Shown in pieces: positions 34,561 to 44,055 of a stretch of DNA of 57,146 bases. The DNA is from Cryomorphaceae bacterium. Its GTDB lineage: Bacteria; Bacteroidota; Bacteroidia; Flavobacteriales; Schleiferiaceae. The stretch spans positions 1 to 57,146 of the forward strand of contig JAHEKP010000003.1 of assembly GCA_024638285.1 (NCBI GenBank). The letters run 5' to 3'. How positions within the stretch are numbered: position 1 is the stretch's first letter; each line of letters begins with the position of its first letter. The notes beneath the pieces were generated by a model that was given only the letters and a program-made list of their open reading frames with translations, did not search any database and had not been told where the DNA came from. The translations under genes and the position numbers were made by a program.

Positions 34561-34592
34561 TTGTACACTTAGTCATTTTTGTTATATATTTG
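34561..34592 (+). promoter_or_regulatory. Strong promoter match upstream of the candidate RNA
   Basis: TTG (34561-34563), 21-base spacer, TATATTTG (34585-34592). A full match to the Bacteroidota consensus. Transcription would start near 34597-34600, nearly 290 bases before secA, and there is no open frame of note directly behind it. Confidence 0.65.
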
Positions 34593-34597
34593 CCCTG

Positions 34598-34811
34598 TAT
34601 GTGAAGATTGGTGGTTCTTTCTTTTCATGCTTCTGTGATAGGTTCTAGGGGCTATTTGGCAGAGTTTTCAAGGTGTTACTGAGCCGATTTTTAACACCCG
34701 AGAATCCTTCCAAATTCCCCTTTTTTTATGCCCTAAACTTTCGTTTACAAGGGTTTTCGCTCTGCCAATGTGTCCATTTTTACAGGAAAGTTTCGAATTG
34801 GCCCTTTTTTA
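34598..34811 (+). ncRNA. Candidate structured small RNA (possibly 6S-like)
   Basis: The 415-base gap between ridA and secA contains a segment that folds into a branched structure. A long-range stem TTGGCAGAG / CTCTGCCAA (34656-34664 / 34760-34768) encloses a hairpin GGTGTTA / TAACACC (34672-34678 / 34692-34698) and a second hairpin CCCT.AAAC / GTTT.AGGG (34731-34738 / 34743-34753). Outside it AGGGGCT (34647-34653) can pair, with two G-U pairs, with GGCCCTT (34800-34806), which runs into six T (34805-34810), terminator-like. It has its own promoter match. A closing stem, large internal loop, apical hairpin and a hairpin beside the 3' closing strand recall 6S RNA. No homology search was possible; it could instead be a long secA leader. 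Confidence 0.4.
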
Positions 34812-34847
34812 GCAGTCATAAAAGTCTACCCTTCGGGTACAACCTAT

Positions 34848-34855
34848 TATTTTTG
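34848..34855 (+). promoter_or_regulatory. secA promoter -7 box
   Basis: TATTTTTG fits TAnnTTTG, 29 bases before the secA ATG. The -33 region has no clear TTG. If active, secA does not depend on the upstream promoter at 34561. Confidence 0.5.
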
Positions 34856-34884
34856 TAGACTATTTATAAGAATCTGACAGCCTC

Positions 34885-37800
34885 ATGCTGAAACTCATAT
34901 CCAAACTCGTGGGATCTAAAAGTGACCGCGATCTGAAAAAATTACAGCCTTACGTAGAATCTGTAAATGTCTTTGATGCTGCGCTCAATAGCATGAGCAA
35001 TGACCAGTTGCGCGCACGCACTGCAGCGTTCAAAGCGAGCATCACAGCAGCTACAGCGGAAACAAAAGCATCCAAAGATGCACTTTATGCGCAGATCGCC
35101 GCTACACCGGATTACGATGCTCGCGAACCGTTGTACGACCAAATAGAGGCACTAGATGCACAGGAGCTTGAATTGATCGAAGACGTTTTAAGCAACATAC
35201 ATCCGGAAGCATTCGGTGTTATGCGTGAAACAGCGCGTCGGTTTAATGCAGGCGATGTTCGTGCCACTGCGACAGCATTGGACCGTGAATTGGCAAAAAA
35301 ATATGCACATATCACTCTTGTTGGGGATGATGTGATTTATGCGAATTCATGGAAGGCTGCCGGCGGTGATATTACTTGGAACATGGTGCATTATGATGTT
35401 CAGCTGATCGGTGGAACAGTTCTGCATCAAGGAAAGATTGCGGAAATGGCTACGGGTGAAGGAAAAACGTTAGTCGCCACATTGCCAGTGTACCTGAATG
35501 CACTTGCAGGACGTGGTGTACACGTAGTTACCGTGAATGATTACCTAGCAAAACGCGATAGCGAATGGATGGCGCCGGTATTTAATTTCCACGGGCTAAC
35601 TATTGATTGTATTGATAAACACCCTTCAAATTCTGAAGAGCGCCGTGCGGCTTATTACAGCGACATCACCTACGGTACAAACAATGAGTTTGGATTTGAT
35701 TACCTCCGCGATAATATGGCGCGCCGTGAAGAAGATCGTGTTCAGACACGTGGCCACCACTTTGCGATTGTGGATGAGGTGGATAGTGTCTTGATTGACG
35801 ATGCACGAACCCCGCTCATTATCTCTGGTCCTACGCCGAAAGGCGATCAGCATCAGTTCAATGAGTTAAAGCCGTACGTTGAGGCATTAATGACGGCTCA
35901 AAAGGCATTGGTTCAGAAAGAATTGGCTGAAGCGAAGAAATTGATCGGTGAAGGCAATACTGAAGAGGGTGGCGTGAAGTTATTGCGTGCCTACCGTGGT
36001 CTCCCAAAATCGAAGCCGTTGATAAAATTCTTGTCTCAAGACGGCATGAAATCTTTGCTCCAGAAGACGGAGGCCAATTACATGCAAGAGCAAGGCAAGA
36101 AAATGAAACTCATTGATGAGGAAATGTATTTCACCATTGAGGAGAAAAACAATCAAATTGATTTGAGTGGTAAGGGTGTCGATCTCATCTCGAAGAATAC
36201 CGCAAAAGACTTTTTCGTTATGCCGGATATCACTGCTGATCTAAGCGCATTGGAAGATGCAGGCTTGAGCGCAGAGGAAAAGGCTGCGCAGAAGGATGTG
36301 ATCATGCGTGATTACGGCGTTAAATCTGAGCGAATTCACACGGTCAACCAATTGCTGAAAGCCTACGCTCTTTTCGAAAAGGATACGGAGTACGTCATCA
36401 TGGACAATAAAGTGAAAATTGTCGATGAACAAACGGGTCGTATCATGGAAGGACGCCGTTATTCTGACGGTCTCCATCAGGCTATTGAGGCAAAAGAAAA
36501 TGTAAAAATTGAAGCTGCGACGCAGACGTATGCTACGGTCACACTTCAGAACTACTTCCGCATGTACCACAAGCTTGCGGGAATGACGGGTACCGCAGAA
36601 ACGGAAGCCGGTGAGTTTTGGGAAATCTACGAATTAGAAGTAGTGGTTATCCCAACCAACCGACCCATTGCGCGCGACGATCGCGACGATTTTGTGTATA
36701 AAACCAATCGTGAGAAATACAATGCAGTGATTGACGAGATCGTAACACTACGCGATGCAGAACGCCCCATATTAGTGGGTACCACATCCGTAGAGATTTC
36801 TGAATTGTTGAGTCGTGCGTTGAAGATTCGCAAAGTCCCTCACCAGGTCTTGAATGCAAAAATGCACCAAAAAGAGGCAGAGGTGGTCGCAGAGGCAGGT
36901 AAGCCAGGTATGGTCACAATTGCAACCAATATGGCAGGTCGTGGAACGGATATTAAACTGAGCGATGAAGCAAAGGCAGCAGGAGGTCTAGCTATTATAG
37001 GTACCGAACGTCATGACAGCCGTCGTGTAGACCGCCAGTTGCGGGGACGTGCCGGTCGTCAGGGTGATGTAGGTTCTTCTCAATTCTTCGTTTCTCTTGA
37101 GGATAAACTCATGCGCTTGTTTAACTCAGAGCGCATTTCCGGTCTTATGGACCGTTTAGGCCTTGAGGAAGGAGAAGTGATCCAGCACAGCATGGTAAGT
37201 AAATCCATCGAGCGTGCGCAAAAGAAAGTGGAAGAGAACAACTTTGGTACACGTAAACGCTTACTGGAGTATGATGATGTAATGAACAGCCAGCGTACGG
37301 TGATCTACAAACGTCGCGCCAATGCCTTGAGCGGTCAGCGTTTAAAAGTGGACATCGCCAACATGATCTACGATACTTTGGCGGAATTAGTAGAAGGTTA
37401 CCAGCCTGCGAAAGACTTTGAAGGGTTTAAATTAGACTTCTTTAGAACCTTTGCTTTTGAGCCTGCGTTGGATGCTGAGACTTTTAGCACTTCATCTATT
37501 GATGATTTAGCAAATGATTTATTCATTCAGGCGAGCACCTTCTATCGCGAGAAGGGGAGTCGTATCGCTGCTGCTGCTTTGCCAGTCTTTAAGCAGGTGG
37601 TAGAAGATCCTAAAAACAGCTTCGATAAAATTTTGGTCCCCATTACCGATGGGCACAAGGCGTTGCAAGTAACTTCTGTTCTTGAAGAGGTCCTGAAAAC
37701 AAACGGCCAATCGCTCATTTCAGATATTGAAAAAGGCATTTCTATTGCCATTATTGATGACCAATGGAAAGAGCATCTACGTGCCATGGATGATTTACGT

Positions 37801-38214
37801 CAAAGTGTACAAGGGGCGGTTTATGAGCAGAAGGATCCGTTGTTGATTTACAAATTTGAATCGTTCGAACTGTTTAAGTCGCTGGTTTCTCGCGTGAATC
37901 AGGAAATTGTAAGCTTCTTGTTCAGGGGCGATCTCCCTGCGAACGACCCAAGCAGTGTGCGTCAAGCTCCGGCTTCACAACCCAAACAACCGAAGCTTCA
38001 GGAAAGTCACCCTGGAGCCGATGCCCCTTCAGCGCCAGCAGGCCGAACACCACAACAGCCTCGACCAAAGCCAGCGCCAGTAGTCAACACAGGTAAAACG
38101 TACGGACGCAACGATGCGGTTACCATAATTAACATGCAAACCGGTGAAGAGCGCAACGTGAAGTTTAAAAAAGCCGAACCGCTGCTGCAACAGGGCTGGG
38201 TTGTAAAAGAATAA
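34885..38214 (+). CDS. secA: Preprotein translocase ATPase SecA
   Basis: 1109 residues, longer than the 901 of E. coli, as usual in Bacteroidota. Motor of Sec export. Walker A MATGEGKTLVA, the DEAD-like VDEVDSVLIDDARTPLIISG, the GTDIKLSDEA and RQLRGRAGRQGD helicase motifs and the C-terminal scaffold are intact. Insertions lie around residues 325-400. The C-terminal zinc/SecB-binding motif is replaced: after a Pro/Gln-rich linker the end reads YGRNDAVTIINMQTGEE with no cysteines. It is followed after four bases by the MMPL exporter gene. Confidence 0.97.
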   Translation: MLKLISKLVGSKSDRDLKKLQPYVESVNVFDAALNSMSNDQLRARTAAFKASITAATAETKASKDALYAQIAATPDYDAREPLYDQIEALDAQELELIEDVLSNIHPEAFGVMRETARRFNAGDVRATATALDRELAKKYAHITLVGDDVIYANSWKAAGGDITWNMVHYDVQLIGGTVLHQGKIAEMATGEGKTLVATLPVYLNALAGRGVHVVTVNDYLAKRDSEWMAPVFNFHGLTIDCIDKHPSNSEERRAAYYSDITYGTNNEFGFDYLRDNMARREEDRVQTRGHHFAIVDEVDSVLIDDARTPLIISGPTPKGDQHQFNELKPYVEALMTAQKALVQKELAEAKKLIGEGNTEEGGVKLLRAYRGLPKSKPLIKFLSQDGMKSLLQKTEANYMQEQGKKMKLIDEEMYFTIEEKNNQIDLSGKGVDLISKNTAKDFFVMPDITADLSALEDAGLSAEEKAAQKDVIMRDYGVKSERIHTVNQLLKAYALFEKDTEYVIMDNKVKIVDEQTGRIMEGRRYSDGLHQAIEAKENVKIEAATQTYATVTLQNYFRMYHKLAGMTGTAETEAGEFWEIYELEVVVIPTNRPIARDDRDDFVYKTNREKYNAVIDEIVTLRDAERPILVGTTSVEISELLSRALKIRKVPHQVLNAKMHQKEAEVVAEAGKPGMVTIATNMAGRGTDIKLSDEAKAAGGLAIIGTERHDSRRVDRQLRGRAGRQGDVGSSQFFVSLEDKLMRLFNSERISGLMDRLGLEEGEVIQHSMVSKSIERAQKKVEENNFGTRKRLLEYDDVMNSQRTVIYKRRANALSGQRLKVDIANMIYDTLAELVEGYQPAKDFEGFKLDFFRTFAFEPALDAETFSTSSIDDLANDLFIQASTFYREKGSRIAAAALPVFKQVVEDPKNSFDKILVPITDGHKALQVTSVLEEVLKTNGQSLISDIEKGISIAIIDDQWKEHLRAMDDLRQSVQGAVYEQKDPLLIYKFESFELFKSLVSRVNQEIVSFLFRGDLPANDPSSVRQAPASQPKQPKLQESHPGADAPSAPAGRTPQQPRPKPAPVVNTGKTYGRNDAVTIINMQTGEERNVKFKKAEPLLQQGWVVKE

Positions 38215-38218
38215 TTAG

Positions 38219-40582
38219 ATGTTCTGGACCGCACTAACGCGTATTCTACTTCGCAACAGGTTGGCATGGTTAGTCACTGTCGCCTTGGCTACAGCTTTTA
38301 TGGCTTACCAGGGCACCGCTGTAGAAATGACCTATGAATTCGCGAAATTGATGCCGGAGACGGATTCAGTGTCTGTTGAATACGACGAACTAGTAGCGGA
38401 GTTCGGACAAGTGTCCAATACCGTCGTGATTGCAATGGAAGATGCGGATTTCTTTCAGCGTGAGCACCTGGAAGAGTGGCTCCAATTGATGGGCGATCTA
38501 AAGGCGGTGGATGGCGTAGAACACGTTCAAAGTCTAACAGAAGCGTACGGATTATATGTCGATAGTGCCACGGAAAAATTGGCTCCAGATACGCTGTTTC
38601 AATTTTTACCTGAAAACGGTGAAGAAGAAATTGCACTAGAGGCTCGGGTTAAAAGTTGGCCATTTTACAAAGGAATTTTGTACCAAGGCGATACGTACAT
38701 GGCTATTTTGCGCATCGATGAAGATCGATTGTACAATAAAGAAATTGTTCCAGTCATTGAAAATGCGAAAGCCATCATTCTAACCTGGGAAGCAACTACC
38801 GGAAGGGACCTTCACATGTCCGGTCTACCTTGGATCCGCATCGCTAATTCCAATGCTTTGGAAAAAGAGATTTACCGTACCGTAGGATTAACATTACTGG
38901 TTACGGTTATCATTTTTTATTTGTTCTTAAAGAGTCTCAGAGCAACTGCGATTTCAATTATGATCGTCGCATTAGGCGCCATATGGGCCTATGGAATCAT
39001 GGGGCTTTTTGGTTATGGATTGACGCTACTCTCTTCGTTGATTGCCCCGTTGATTATCGTTATCGGCGTTCCAAATTGTATTTATCTCATCAATAAATAC
39101 CATCAGGAGTACAAAAAGCATGGAAAACAGATTAAGGCCATTCAGCGTGTGGTCAGTAAGGTGGGGTACATCGCTTTAATCACAAATACAACCACGGCAT
39201 TAGGATTTGCCGCATTCATTCTTACCAGTAGTGAAAATCTCGTCCAATTTGGCGTCGTCAGTTCGTTGAGTATACTCGCAGTGTTTGTACTATCGATCGT
39301 TCTTGTTCCTATCATATATAGTTATGTGAGCCCGCCGAAAGAACGTCACCTGAATCATTTTGATGTGGCTTGGCTCATTTCTTTTTTGGACTTCCTGGAT
39401 AATGCCGTTGAAAACAAGCGTAAGTGGGTCTATGGCATTACCAGTGTTGCAGTAATTGCAGCCATTTATGGGGTGACCCTGATTCAAACGGCCGGAAACC
39501 TCACTGCGGATTTTAATAAAAATAAGCAGATTTATAAGGATGTCAAATACTTCGAACACGCCGTAGGAGGTGTTGTGCCGCTGGATATCATCATAGATAC
39601 TAAACGCGAAGGTGGGGTTGAACGGCTCAGTACGCTTCGTCGTATCGAACAGTTGCAAGACAGTTTAAATGCCATGCCAGAGTTGAGTAGATCTGGAAGT
39701 ATTGTTGACTTCGTGAAATTTGCAAAGCAGGGTGTAATGTTTGGAAACCCGGATTTGTACGAACTGCCATCACGTTCGGAGCAGCAATGGTTGCTTACGT
39801 ATTTGCCACGCGGTTTAAAGGACGAATCAGGATTGGCCAATTCTATGGTGACCGCAGATGGCCGTAAAGCCCGTATTACGGTGCAAATGGCGGATCTTAC
39901 GACTCCTGAGATGCGCGTATTGACAGATAAGGTAAAGCATCTCGTTGCTCAAATATTTCCCGGCGATAATTTTGACGTCAGTATCACCGGAGCCTCCATC
40001 AAATTCATTCGTTCCACGAGTTATCTGATCAACAACCTAATACTTTCATTACTGCTTGCGATCATTGCTATCTCTATTATTATGGCGCTTCTGTTTATGA
40101 GCGCACGCATGGTTTTGATATCCTTGATTCCCAATCTTATTCCTATGCTCATTACGGCTGGAATTATGGGATATGCGGGCATCCCTTTAAAGCCTTCGAC
40201 CATCTTAGTATTTAGTATTGCCTTTGGGATTTCTGTCGACGACAGTTTACACTTTTTAGCAAAGTACAGACAGGAATTAAAAGCAAATGGATGGAACATC
40301 AAATGGGCGGTAAAGAGCTCCATTCTAGAGACGGGACTCAGCATGTTCTATACCTCTGTGGTCTTGTTCTGCGGTTTTTCAGTCTTTATGACCTCAAGTT
40401 TTGCGGGCAACCAAAGTTTAGGATTGCTTACTGCCATCACCCTGTTTGTTGCTATGTTGAGTAATCTACTGGTCCTCCCGTCGTTCTTAATGTCCATGGA
40501 AAAATGGGTGACGAAGAAAGATTTGAGCGAAAACATTCTCGATATTTATGATTCTGAGGTAGGAATTGAAGACGAAGAATAA
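38219..40582 (+). CDS. MMPL/RND family exporter
   Basis: 787 residues. Two repeats of a single membrane helix, a periplasmic domain and five further helices (first near 15-33, then from about 220; second near 400 and from about 600), the RND/MMPL layout with a sterol-sensing-like core ([18 protein letters not shown]). The substrate is not predictable; lipids, hopanoids or drugs are typical for the family. Four bases from secA and five from the nucleotidyltransferase gene, so it is within the secA transcript. Confidence 0.88.
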   Translation: MFWTALTRILLRNRLAWLVTVALATAFMAYQGTAVEMTYEFAKLMPETDSVSVEYDELVAEFGQVSNTVVIAMEDADFFQREHLEEWLQLMGDLKAVDGVEHVQSLTEAYGLYVDSATEKLAPDTLFQFLPENGEEEIALEARVKSWPFYKGILYQGDTYMAILRIDEDRLYNKEIVPVIENAKAIILTWEATTGRDLHMSGLPWIRIANSNALEKEIYRTVGLTLLVTVIIFYLFLKSLRATAISIMIVALGAIWAYGIMGLFGYGLTLLSSLIAPLIIVIGVPNCIYLINKYHQEYKKHGKQIKAIQRVVSKVGYIALITNTTTALGFAAFILTSSENLVQFGVVSSLSILAVFVLSIVLVPIIYSYVSPPKERHLNHFDVAWLISFLDFLDNAVENKRKWVYGITSVAVIAAIYGVTLIQTAGNLTADFNKNKQIYKDVKYFEHAVGGVVPLDIIIDTKREGGVERLSTLRRIEQLQDSLNAMPELSRSGSIVDFVKFAKQGVMFGNPDLYELPSRSEQQWLLTYLPRGLKDESGLANSMVTADGRKARITVQMADLTTPEMRVLTDKVKHLVAQIFPGDNFDVSITGASIKFIRSTSYLINNLILSLLLAIIAISIIMALLFMSARMVLISLIPNLIPMLITAGIMGYAGIPLKPSTILVFSIAFGISVDDSLHFLAKYRQELKANGWNIKWAVKSSILETGLSMFYTSVVLFCGFSVFMTSSFAGNQSLGLLTAITLFVAMLSNLLVLPSFLMSMEKWVTKKDLSENILDIYDSEVGIEDEE

Positions 40583-40587
40583 ACACT

Positions 40588-41448
40588 ATGAAAGGAATAC
40601 TACTCGCCGGAGGCTCCGGTACCAGACTCCATCCTCTGACCCTTGCGGTGAGCAAGCAGTTGATGCCTGTCTACGACAAGCCGATGATTTATTACCCGCT
40701 CAGTACTTTGATGCAGGCGGGGATTCGAGAGATTCTCATCATCACTACCCCGCACGATGCACCACTGTTTAAAAAGCTTTTGGGTGATGGATCCAGTTTA
40801 GGCTGCGTGTTTGAATACACCGTTCAAGAGCGTCCAGAAGGTCTTGCCCAAGCATTCATATTAGGTGAGCAGTTTATTGGAGACGATAGCGTTGCACTTA
40901 TTCTAGGCGATAATATTTTCTACGGTTCTTCCATGGCGCAGGTCTTGCAACAAAGTAAAGACCCGTCCGGCGGTATGGTTTTCGCTTACCGCGTAAGTGA
41001 TCCCGAGCGCTATGGTGTGGTAGAGTTTGACGCGCAAATGAAGGCCCTTTCCATTGAGGAAAAACCGCAGCATCCAAAAAGTGATTATGCAGTTCCGGGT
41101 TTGTACTTCTATGACAATAGAGTGGTAGAGATTGCTAAGAATCTGGAACCAAGTCCACGCGGCGAATTGGAAATTACAGACGTTAACAAGCGTTACCTAG
41201 AATGGGGTGAACTGGAAGTGGGAGTATTGGACCGCGGAACTGCATGGCTTGATACGGGCACTTTTGCCAGTTTACAGCAAGCGGGGCAGTTTGTCGAAGT
41301 CATCGAAGAACGCCAAGGTTTGAAGGTGGGGTGTATAGAAGAAATCGCCTACGAGCAAGGGTTTATTGATGCGGCGCAACTTGAACAATTGGCACAGCCG
41401 CTCGTTAAAAGTGGGTACGGAAAGTACTTACTGAAATTGCTGAAATAA
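40588..41448 (+). CDS. rfbA: Glucose-1-phosphate thymidylyltransferase
   Basis: 286 residues. Makes dTDP-glucose from dTTP and glucose-1-phosphate, the start of dTDP-rhamnose and other deoxysugars for surface glycans. The nucleotide-binding [11 protein letters not shown] (8-18), [16 protein letters not shown] and LGDNIFYG motifs and the C-terminal [13 protein letters not shown] are diagnostic. rfbB, C and D are not nearby. Embedded in the secA-MMPL-prenyl synthase run. Confidence 0.94.
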   Translation: MKGILLAGGSGTRLHPLTLAVSKQLMPVYDKPMIYYPLSTLMQAGIREILIITTPHDAPLFKKLLGDGSSLGCVFEYTVQERPEGLAQAFILGEQFIGDDSVALILGDNIFYGSSMAQVLQQSKDPSGGMVFAYRVSDPERYGVVEFDAQMKALSIEEKPQHPKSDYAVPGLYFYDNRVVEIAKNLEPSPRGELEITDVNKRYLEWGELEVGVLDRGTAWLDTGTFASLQQAGQFVEVIEERQGLKVGCIEEIAYEQGFIDAAQLEQLAQPLVKSGYGKYLLKLLK

Positions 41449-41449
41449 C

Positions 41450-42412
41450 ATGAAACACCTTACCGCCTTACAAGACCTCTTTCAAGCGGAAGTGGACCAA
41501 TTAAATTTGGGTACAGCGCCATCAAAGCTGTACGACCCCATGCATTACATCATGCAGTTGGGTGGTAAGCGTTTACGACCCATTTTAAGTTTAATGGGTG
41601 CTGGAATCTACAGCGATCCATCGAAGGCCATGCCACAAGCCATGGCAATAGAGCTCTTCCATAATTTCTCGCTCATTCACGATGATATCATGGACGCGGC
41701 GCCTTTGCGCCGCGGCAAAACCACCGTTCACAAAAAATGGGACGATAATGTAGGTATACTCTCTGGTGACGGTATGTTGGTCAAAGCTTATCAATACCTA
41801 GCGCAATGTGAGCCGGCGGTCTTACCTGAGGTGCTCCAAACATTCTCACAGACCGCGCTAGAAGTTTGTGAAGGACAGCAAATGGATATGGACTTTGAAT
41901 CTATGGATGAAGTGGCTGCGTCGACGTATATCCAAATGATTCAGTTCAAGACTTCGGTCTTGCTCGGTTGTGCCATGAAAGTCGGTGCCCTGGTCGGTGG
42001 TGGATCAAAAAAAGATGCGGATGCTCTTTACCAATTCGCACTTTTGTTAGGCACTTCGTTCCAGATCAAAGACGATTATCTCGATGTCTATGGCGATCCT
42101 GAGAAATTTGGAAAGCAGGTGGGCGGAGATATTCTAAGCAATAAGAAAACCTTGCTCTGGATTGAAGCGCAGCGTCGTGCATCGGCCCAAAAGATTGACT
42201 TCGGCGCGTATGCAGCGATGGAGCCTAACGAAGAAAAAGTCCACAGTTTTCAGGAATTATATAAACTCCTGGGAGTGGACGCTTATGCCAAAGAGCAAAT
42301 TGACCACTACTATCAATTGAGTCTACAAGCGTTAGATTCGGTCGAAGTTCCAGCCGAAAAATTGGCTCCATTAAAAGAGTTTGCGGCTTGGCTGTATTCG
42401 CGTGAGTCTTAA
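41450..42412 (+). CDS. Polyprenyl (trans-isoprenyl) diphosphate synthase
   Basis: 320 residues. Head-to-tail prenyl chain elongation from isopentenyl diphosphate. First Asp-rich motif DDIMD (78-82) followed by RRGKTTVHK, second DDYLD in FQIKDDYLDVYGD. The residue five before the first motif is Phe73, a feature of shorter chain products such as geranylgeranyl diphosphate, but chain length is not certain. Uses precursors from the mevalonate pathway that includes mvaS at 11.8 kb. One base after rfbA. Confidence 0.92.
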   Translation: MKHLTALQDLFQAEVDQLNLGTAPSKLYDPMHYIMQLGGKRLRPILSLMGAGIYSDPSKAMPQAMAIELFHNFSLIHDDIMDAAPLRRGKTTVHKKWDDNVGILSGDGMLVKAYQYLAQCEPAVLPEVLQTFSQTALEVCEGQQMDMDFESMDEVAASTYIQMIQFKTSVLLGCAMKVGALVGGGSKKDADALYQFALLLGTSFQIKDDYLDVYGDPEKFGKQVGGDILSNKKTLLWIEAQRRASAQKIDFGAYAAMEPNEEKVHSFQELYKLLGVDAYAKEQIDHYYQLSLQALDSVEVPAEKLAPLKEFAAWLYSRES

Positions 42413-42447
42413 TTAACGAACACCTTTCCCAACCGACTATTTCGGGT

Positions 42448-42455
42448 TATTTTTG
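42448..42455 (+). promoter_or_regulatory. purD promoter -7 box
   Basis: TATTTTTG fits TAnnTTTG, 19 bases before the purD ATG, in the 62-base gap after the prenyl synthase. -33 element unclear. Confidence 0.5.
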
Positions 42456-42474
42456 CCGTCTAATCACACCCATC

Positions 42475-43746
42475 ATGAATGTATTGGTATTAGGCTCTGG
42501 CGGCCGCGAACACGCATTATCTCATAAAATCATTCAAAGCACGAAGTGCGAGAAACTGTTTATTGCTCCAGGCAATGGCGGTACGGCTGCGCTTGGTGAG
42601 AATGTAGCGCTCGATATTGAAAGTGCTGCTGAGGTAGCTGCTTTTGTAAAGGCTCACAGTATTGATATCGTTGTCATAGGTCCAGAGGCGCCATTAGTAG
42701 CCGGTGTGCACGATGGCTTGAAATCATTCCCAGAGCTTGAAAATCTTGTGGTCGTAGGACCGCGTCAGGCGGCTGCAGAGCTTGAGGGTTCGAAGGATTT
42801 TGCGAAAGAATTTATGATGCGCCACCAGATTCCAACAGCAGCCTACCAAACATTCACGAAGGATACGCTCACAGATGGACAGGCTTTTCTAGAGACTCTC
42901 GATGCGCCTTACGTATTGAAGGCGGACGGTCTTGCCGCTGGAAAGGGTGTGCTGATCATTGAAGATTTAGACGAAGCGAAGGAAGAGCTTAAGAACATGC
43001 TTGTGGATGCAAAATTTGGCGATGCTTCTTCACGAGTTGTGATTGAAGAGTTCCTAGCTGGAATTGAATTCAGCATATTTGCTTTGACCGATGGTAAAGG
43101 CGGTTACGCTTTGTTACCAGAGGCAAAAGATTATAAGCGCATAGGTGAGGGCGATACTGGTTTGAATACTGGAGGTATGGGCGCGGTAAGTCCCGTACCG
43201 TTTTTCGATGAAGCTTTACGCGAACGCACGGTTCGTGAAATCATCGAACCGACTATTAAGGGTTTAGTGAAGGATAATTTACCGTACCAGGGTTTTGTTT
43301 TCTTTGGCTTGATCAATACGACGAAGGGCCCCAAGGTTATTGAATATAATGTAAGAATGGGTGATCCGGAAACCGAAGTGGTCATTCCTAGATTAGAAAC
43401 CGACATCATTGATCTGTTTATAGCCATGCACAATGGGACGCTGGATGAAATCGATGTAGCAGTGAATCCGCAAACGGCAGCTACCGTAATGACTGTAAGT
43501 GGTGGATATCCAGGTGCTTACGAAAAGGGCAAGGCCATCCATGGTTTACGTGATTTTGAAGGTACAACGGTATATCATGCAGGTACTAAATCAGGTGATA
43601 GTATTACGACTTCAGGTGGTCGTGTAATGGCTTTTACAAGCTTTGGCGCAGATAAAGACGAGGCGTTAGCGAAAAGTTATGCTGCCCTCAAGGAAGTGTC
43701 GTATGAAGGCATGAATTACCGCACTGATATTGGCTTCGACCTTTAA
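42475..43746 (+). CDS. purD: Phosphoribosylamine-glycine ligase
   Basis: 423 residues. ATP-grasp enzyme, second step of purine synthesis (5-phosphoribosylamine + glycine to GAR). MNVLVLGSGGREHAL at the start, ADGLAAGKGV for ATP binding, the LLPEAKDYKRIGEGD stretch and RMGDPETE metal site are all typical. Followed by a strong bidirectional terminator. Confidence 0.97.
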   Translation: MNVLVLGSGGREHALSHKIIQSTKCEKLFIAPGNGGTAALGENVALDIESAAEVAAFVKAHSIDIVVIGPEAPLVAGVHDGLKSFPELENLVVVGPRQAAAELEGSKDFAKEFMMRHQIPTAAYQTFTKDTLTDGQAFLETLDAPYVLKADGLAAGKGVLIIEDLDEAKEELKNMLVDAKFGDASSRVVIEEFLAGIEFSIFALTDGKGGYALLPEAKDYKRIGEGDTGLNTGGMGAVSPVPFFDEALRERTVREIIEPTIKGLVKDNLPYQGFVFFGLINTTKGPKVIEYNVRMGDPETEVVIPRLETDIIDLFIAMHNGTLDEIDVAVNPQTAATVMTVSGGYPGAYEKGKAIHGLRDFEGTTVYHAGTKSGDSITTSGGRVMAFTSFGADKDEALAKSYAALKEVSYEGMNYRTDIGFDL

Positions 43747-43795
43747 CAAAGAGATAAAAACTGTTTCGCGCCGCAGGCCGTGAAAGCAGTGCATA

Positions 43796-43829
43796 TAAAA
43801 AAGCCCCGGCGTTGGCCGGGGCTTTTTTT
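43796..43829. terminator. Bidirectional terminator between purD and a small gene
   Basis: A-run plus GCCCCGGC (43796-43810), loop GTTG, GCCGGGGC plus T-run (43815-43829). Perfect 15-bp stem. Serves purD (plus) and the 55-residue protein gene (minus). Confidence 0.9.
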
Positions 43830-43846
43830 AATTCGTTTCTTAGTGA

Positions 43847-44014
43847 TTAAGCTTCGCCGTTGGCTTTATGCTTTCTCATTTGGATGATCCAGTACACTAA
43901 TCCACCCGCTATGACTAACATGAACAGACGGTTTACGTAATCTCCTGCCAAAGGCAAGATTTTAAAAGTTGCTTGGAACAAATCACCTAAGCCTTCAAAG
44001 AAATTTCTTAACAT
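43847..44014 (-). CDS. 55-residue membrane protein (DUF6341-like)
   Basis: Small gene found by reading the gap between purD and the DUF6427 gene. ATG at 44014-44012, TAA at 43849-43847. The protein begins MLRNFFEGLGDLF, has one hydrophobic helix (about residues 30-45, LFMLVIAGGLVYWIIQM) and a short basic tail ending KANGEA. Flavobacteriia carry similar small single-span proteins (DUF6341) near a DUF6427 gene and purD, and the amphipathic FFEGL start fits. Function unknown. The terminator directly downstream supports expression. Confidence 0.75.
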   Translation of the reverse strand: MLRNFFEGLGDLFQATFKILPLAGDYVNRLFMLVIAGGLVYWIIQMRKHKANGEA

Positions 44015-44055
44015 AGCGCGAGCGTTTAAAGGCGCTAAAATAAAACAAAAAGCTG

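Noticed and set aside
34673-34858. 61-codon plus-strand frame before secA (possible SecM-like leader peptide)
   Set aside because: Its ATG/codon pattern is poor, it crosses the hairpins of the candidate RNA, and no arrest motif is apparent.
40021-40344. Antisense frame within the MMPL gene
   Set aside because: Shadow of a strongly supported membrane protein gene.
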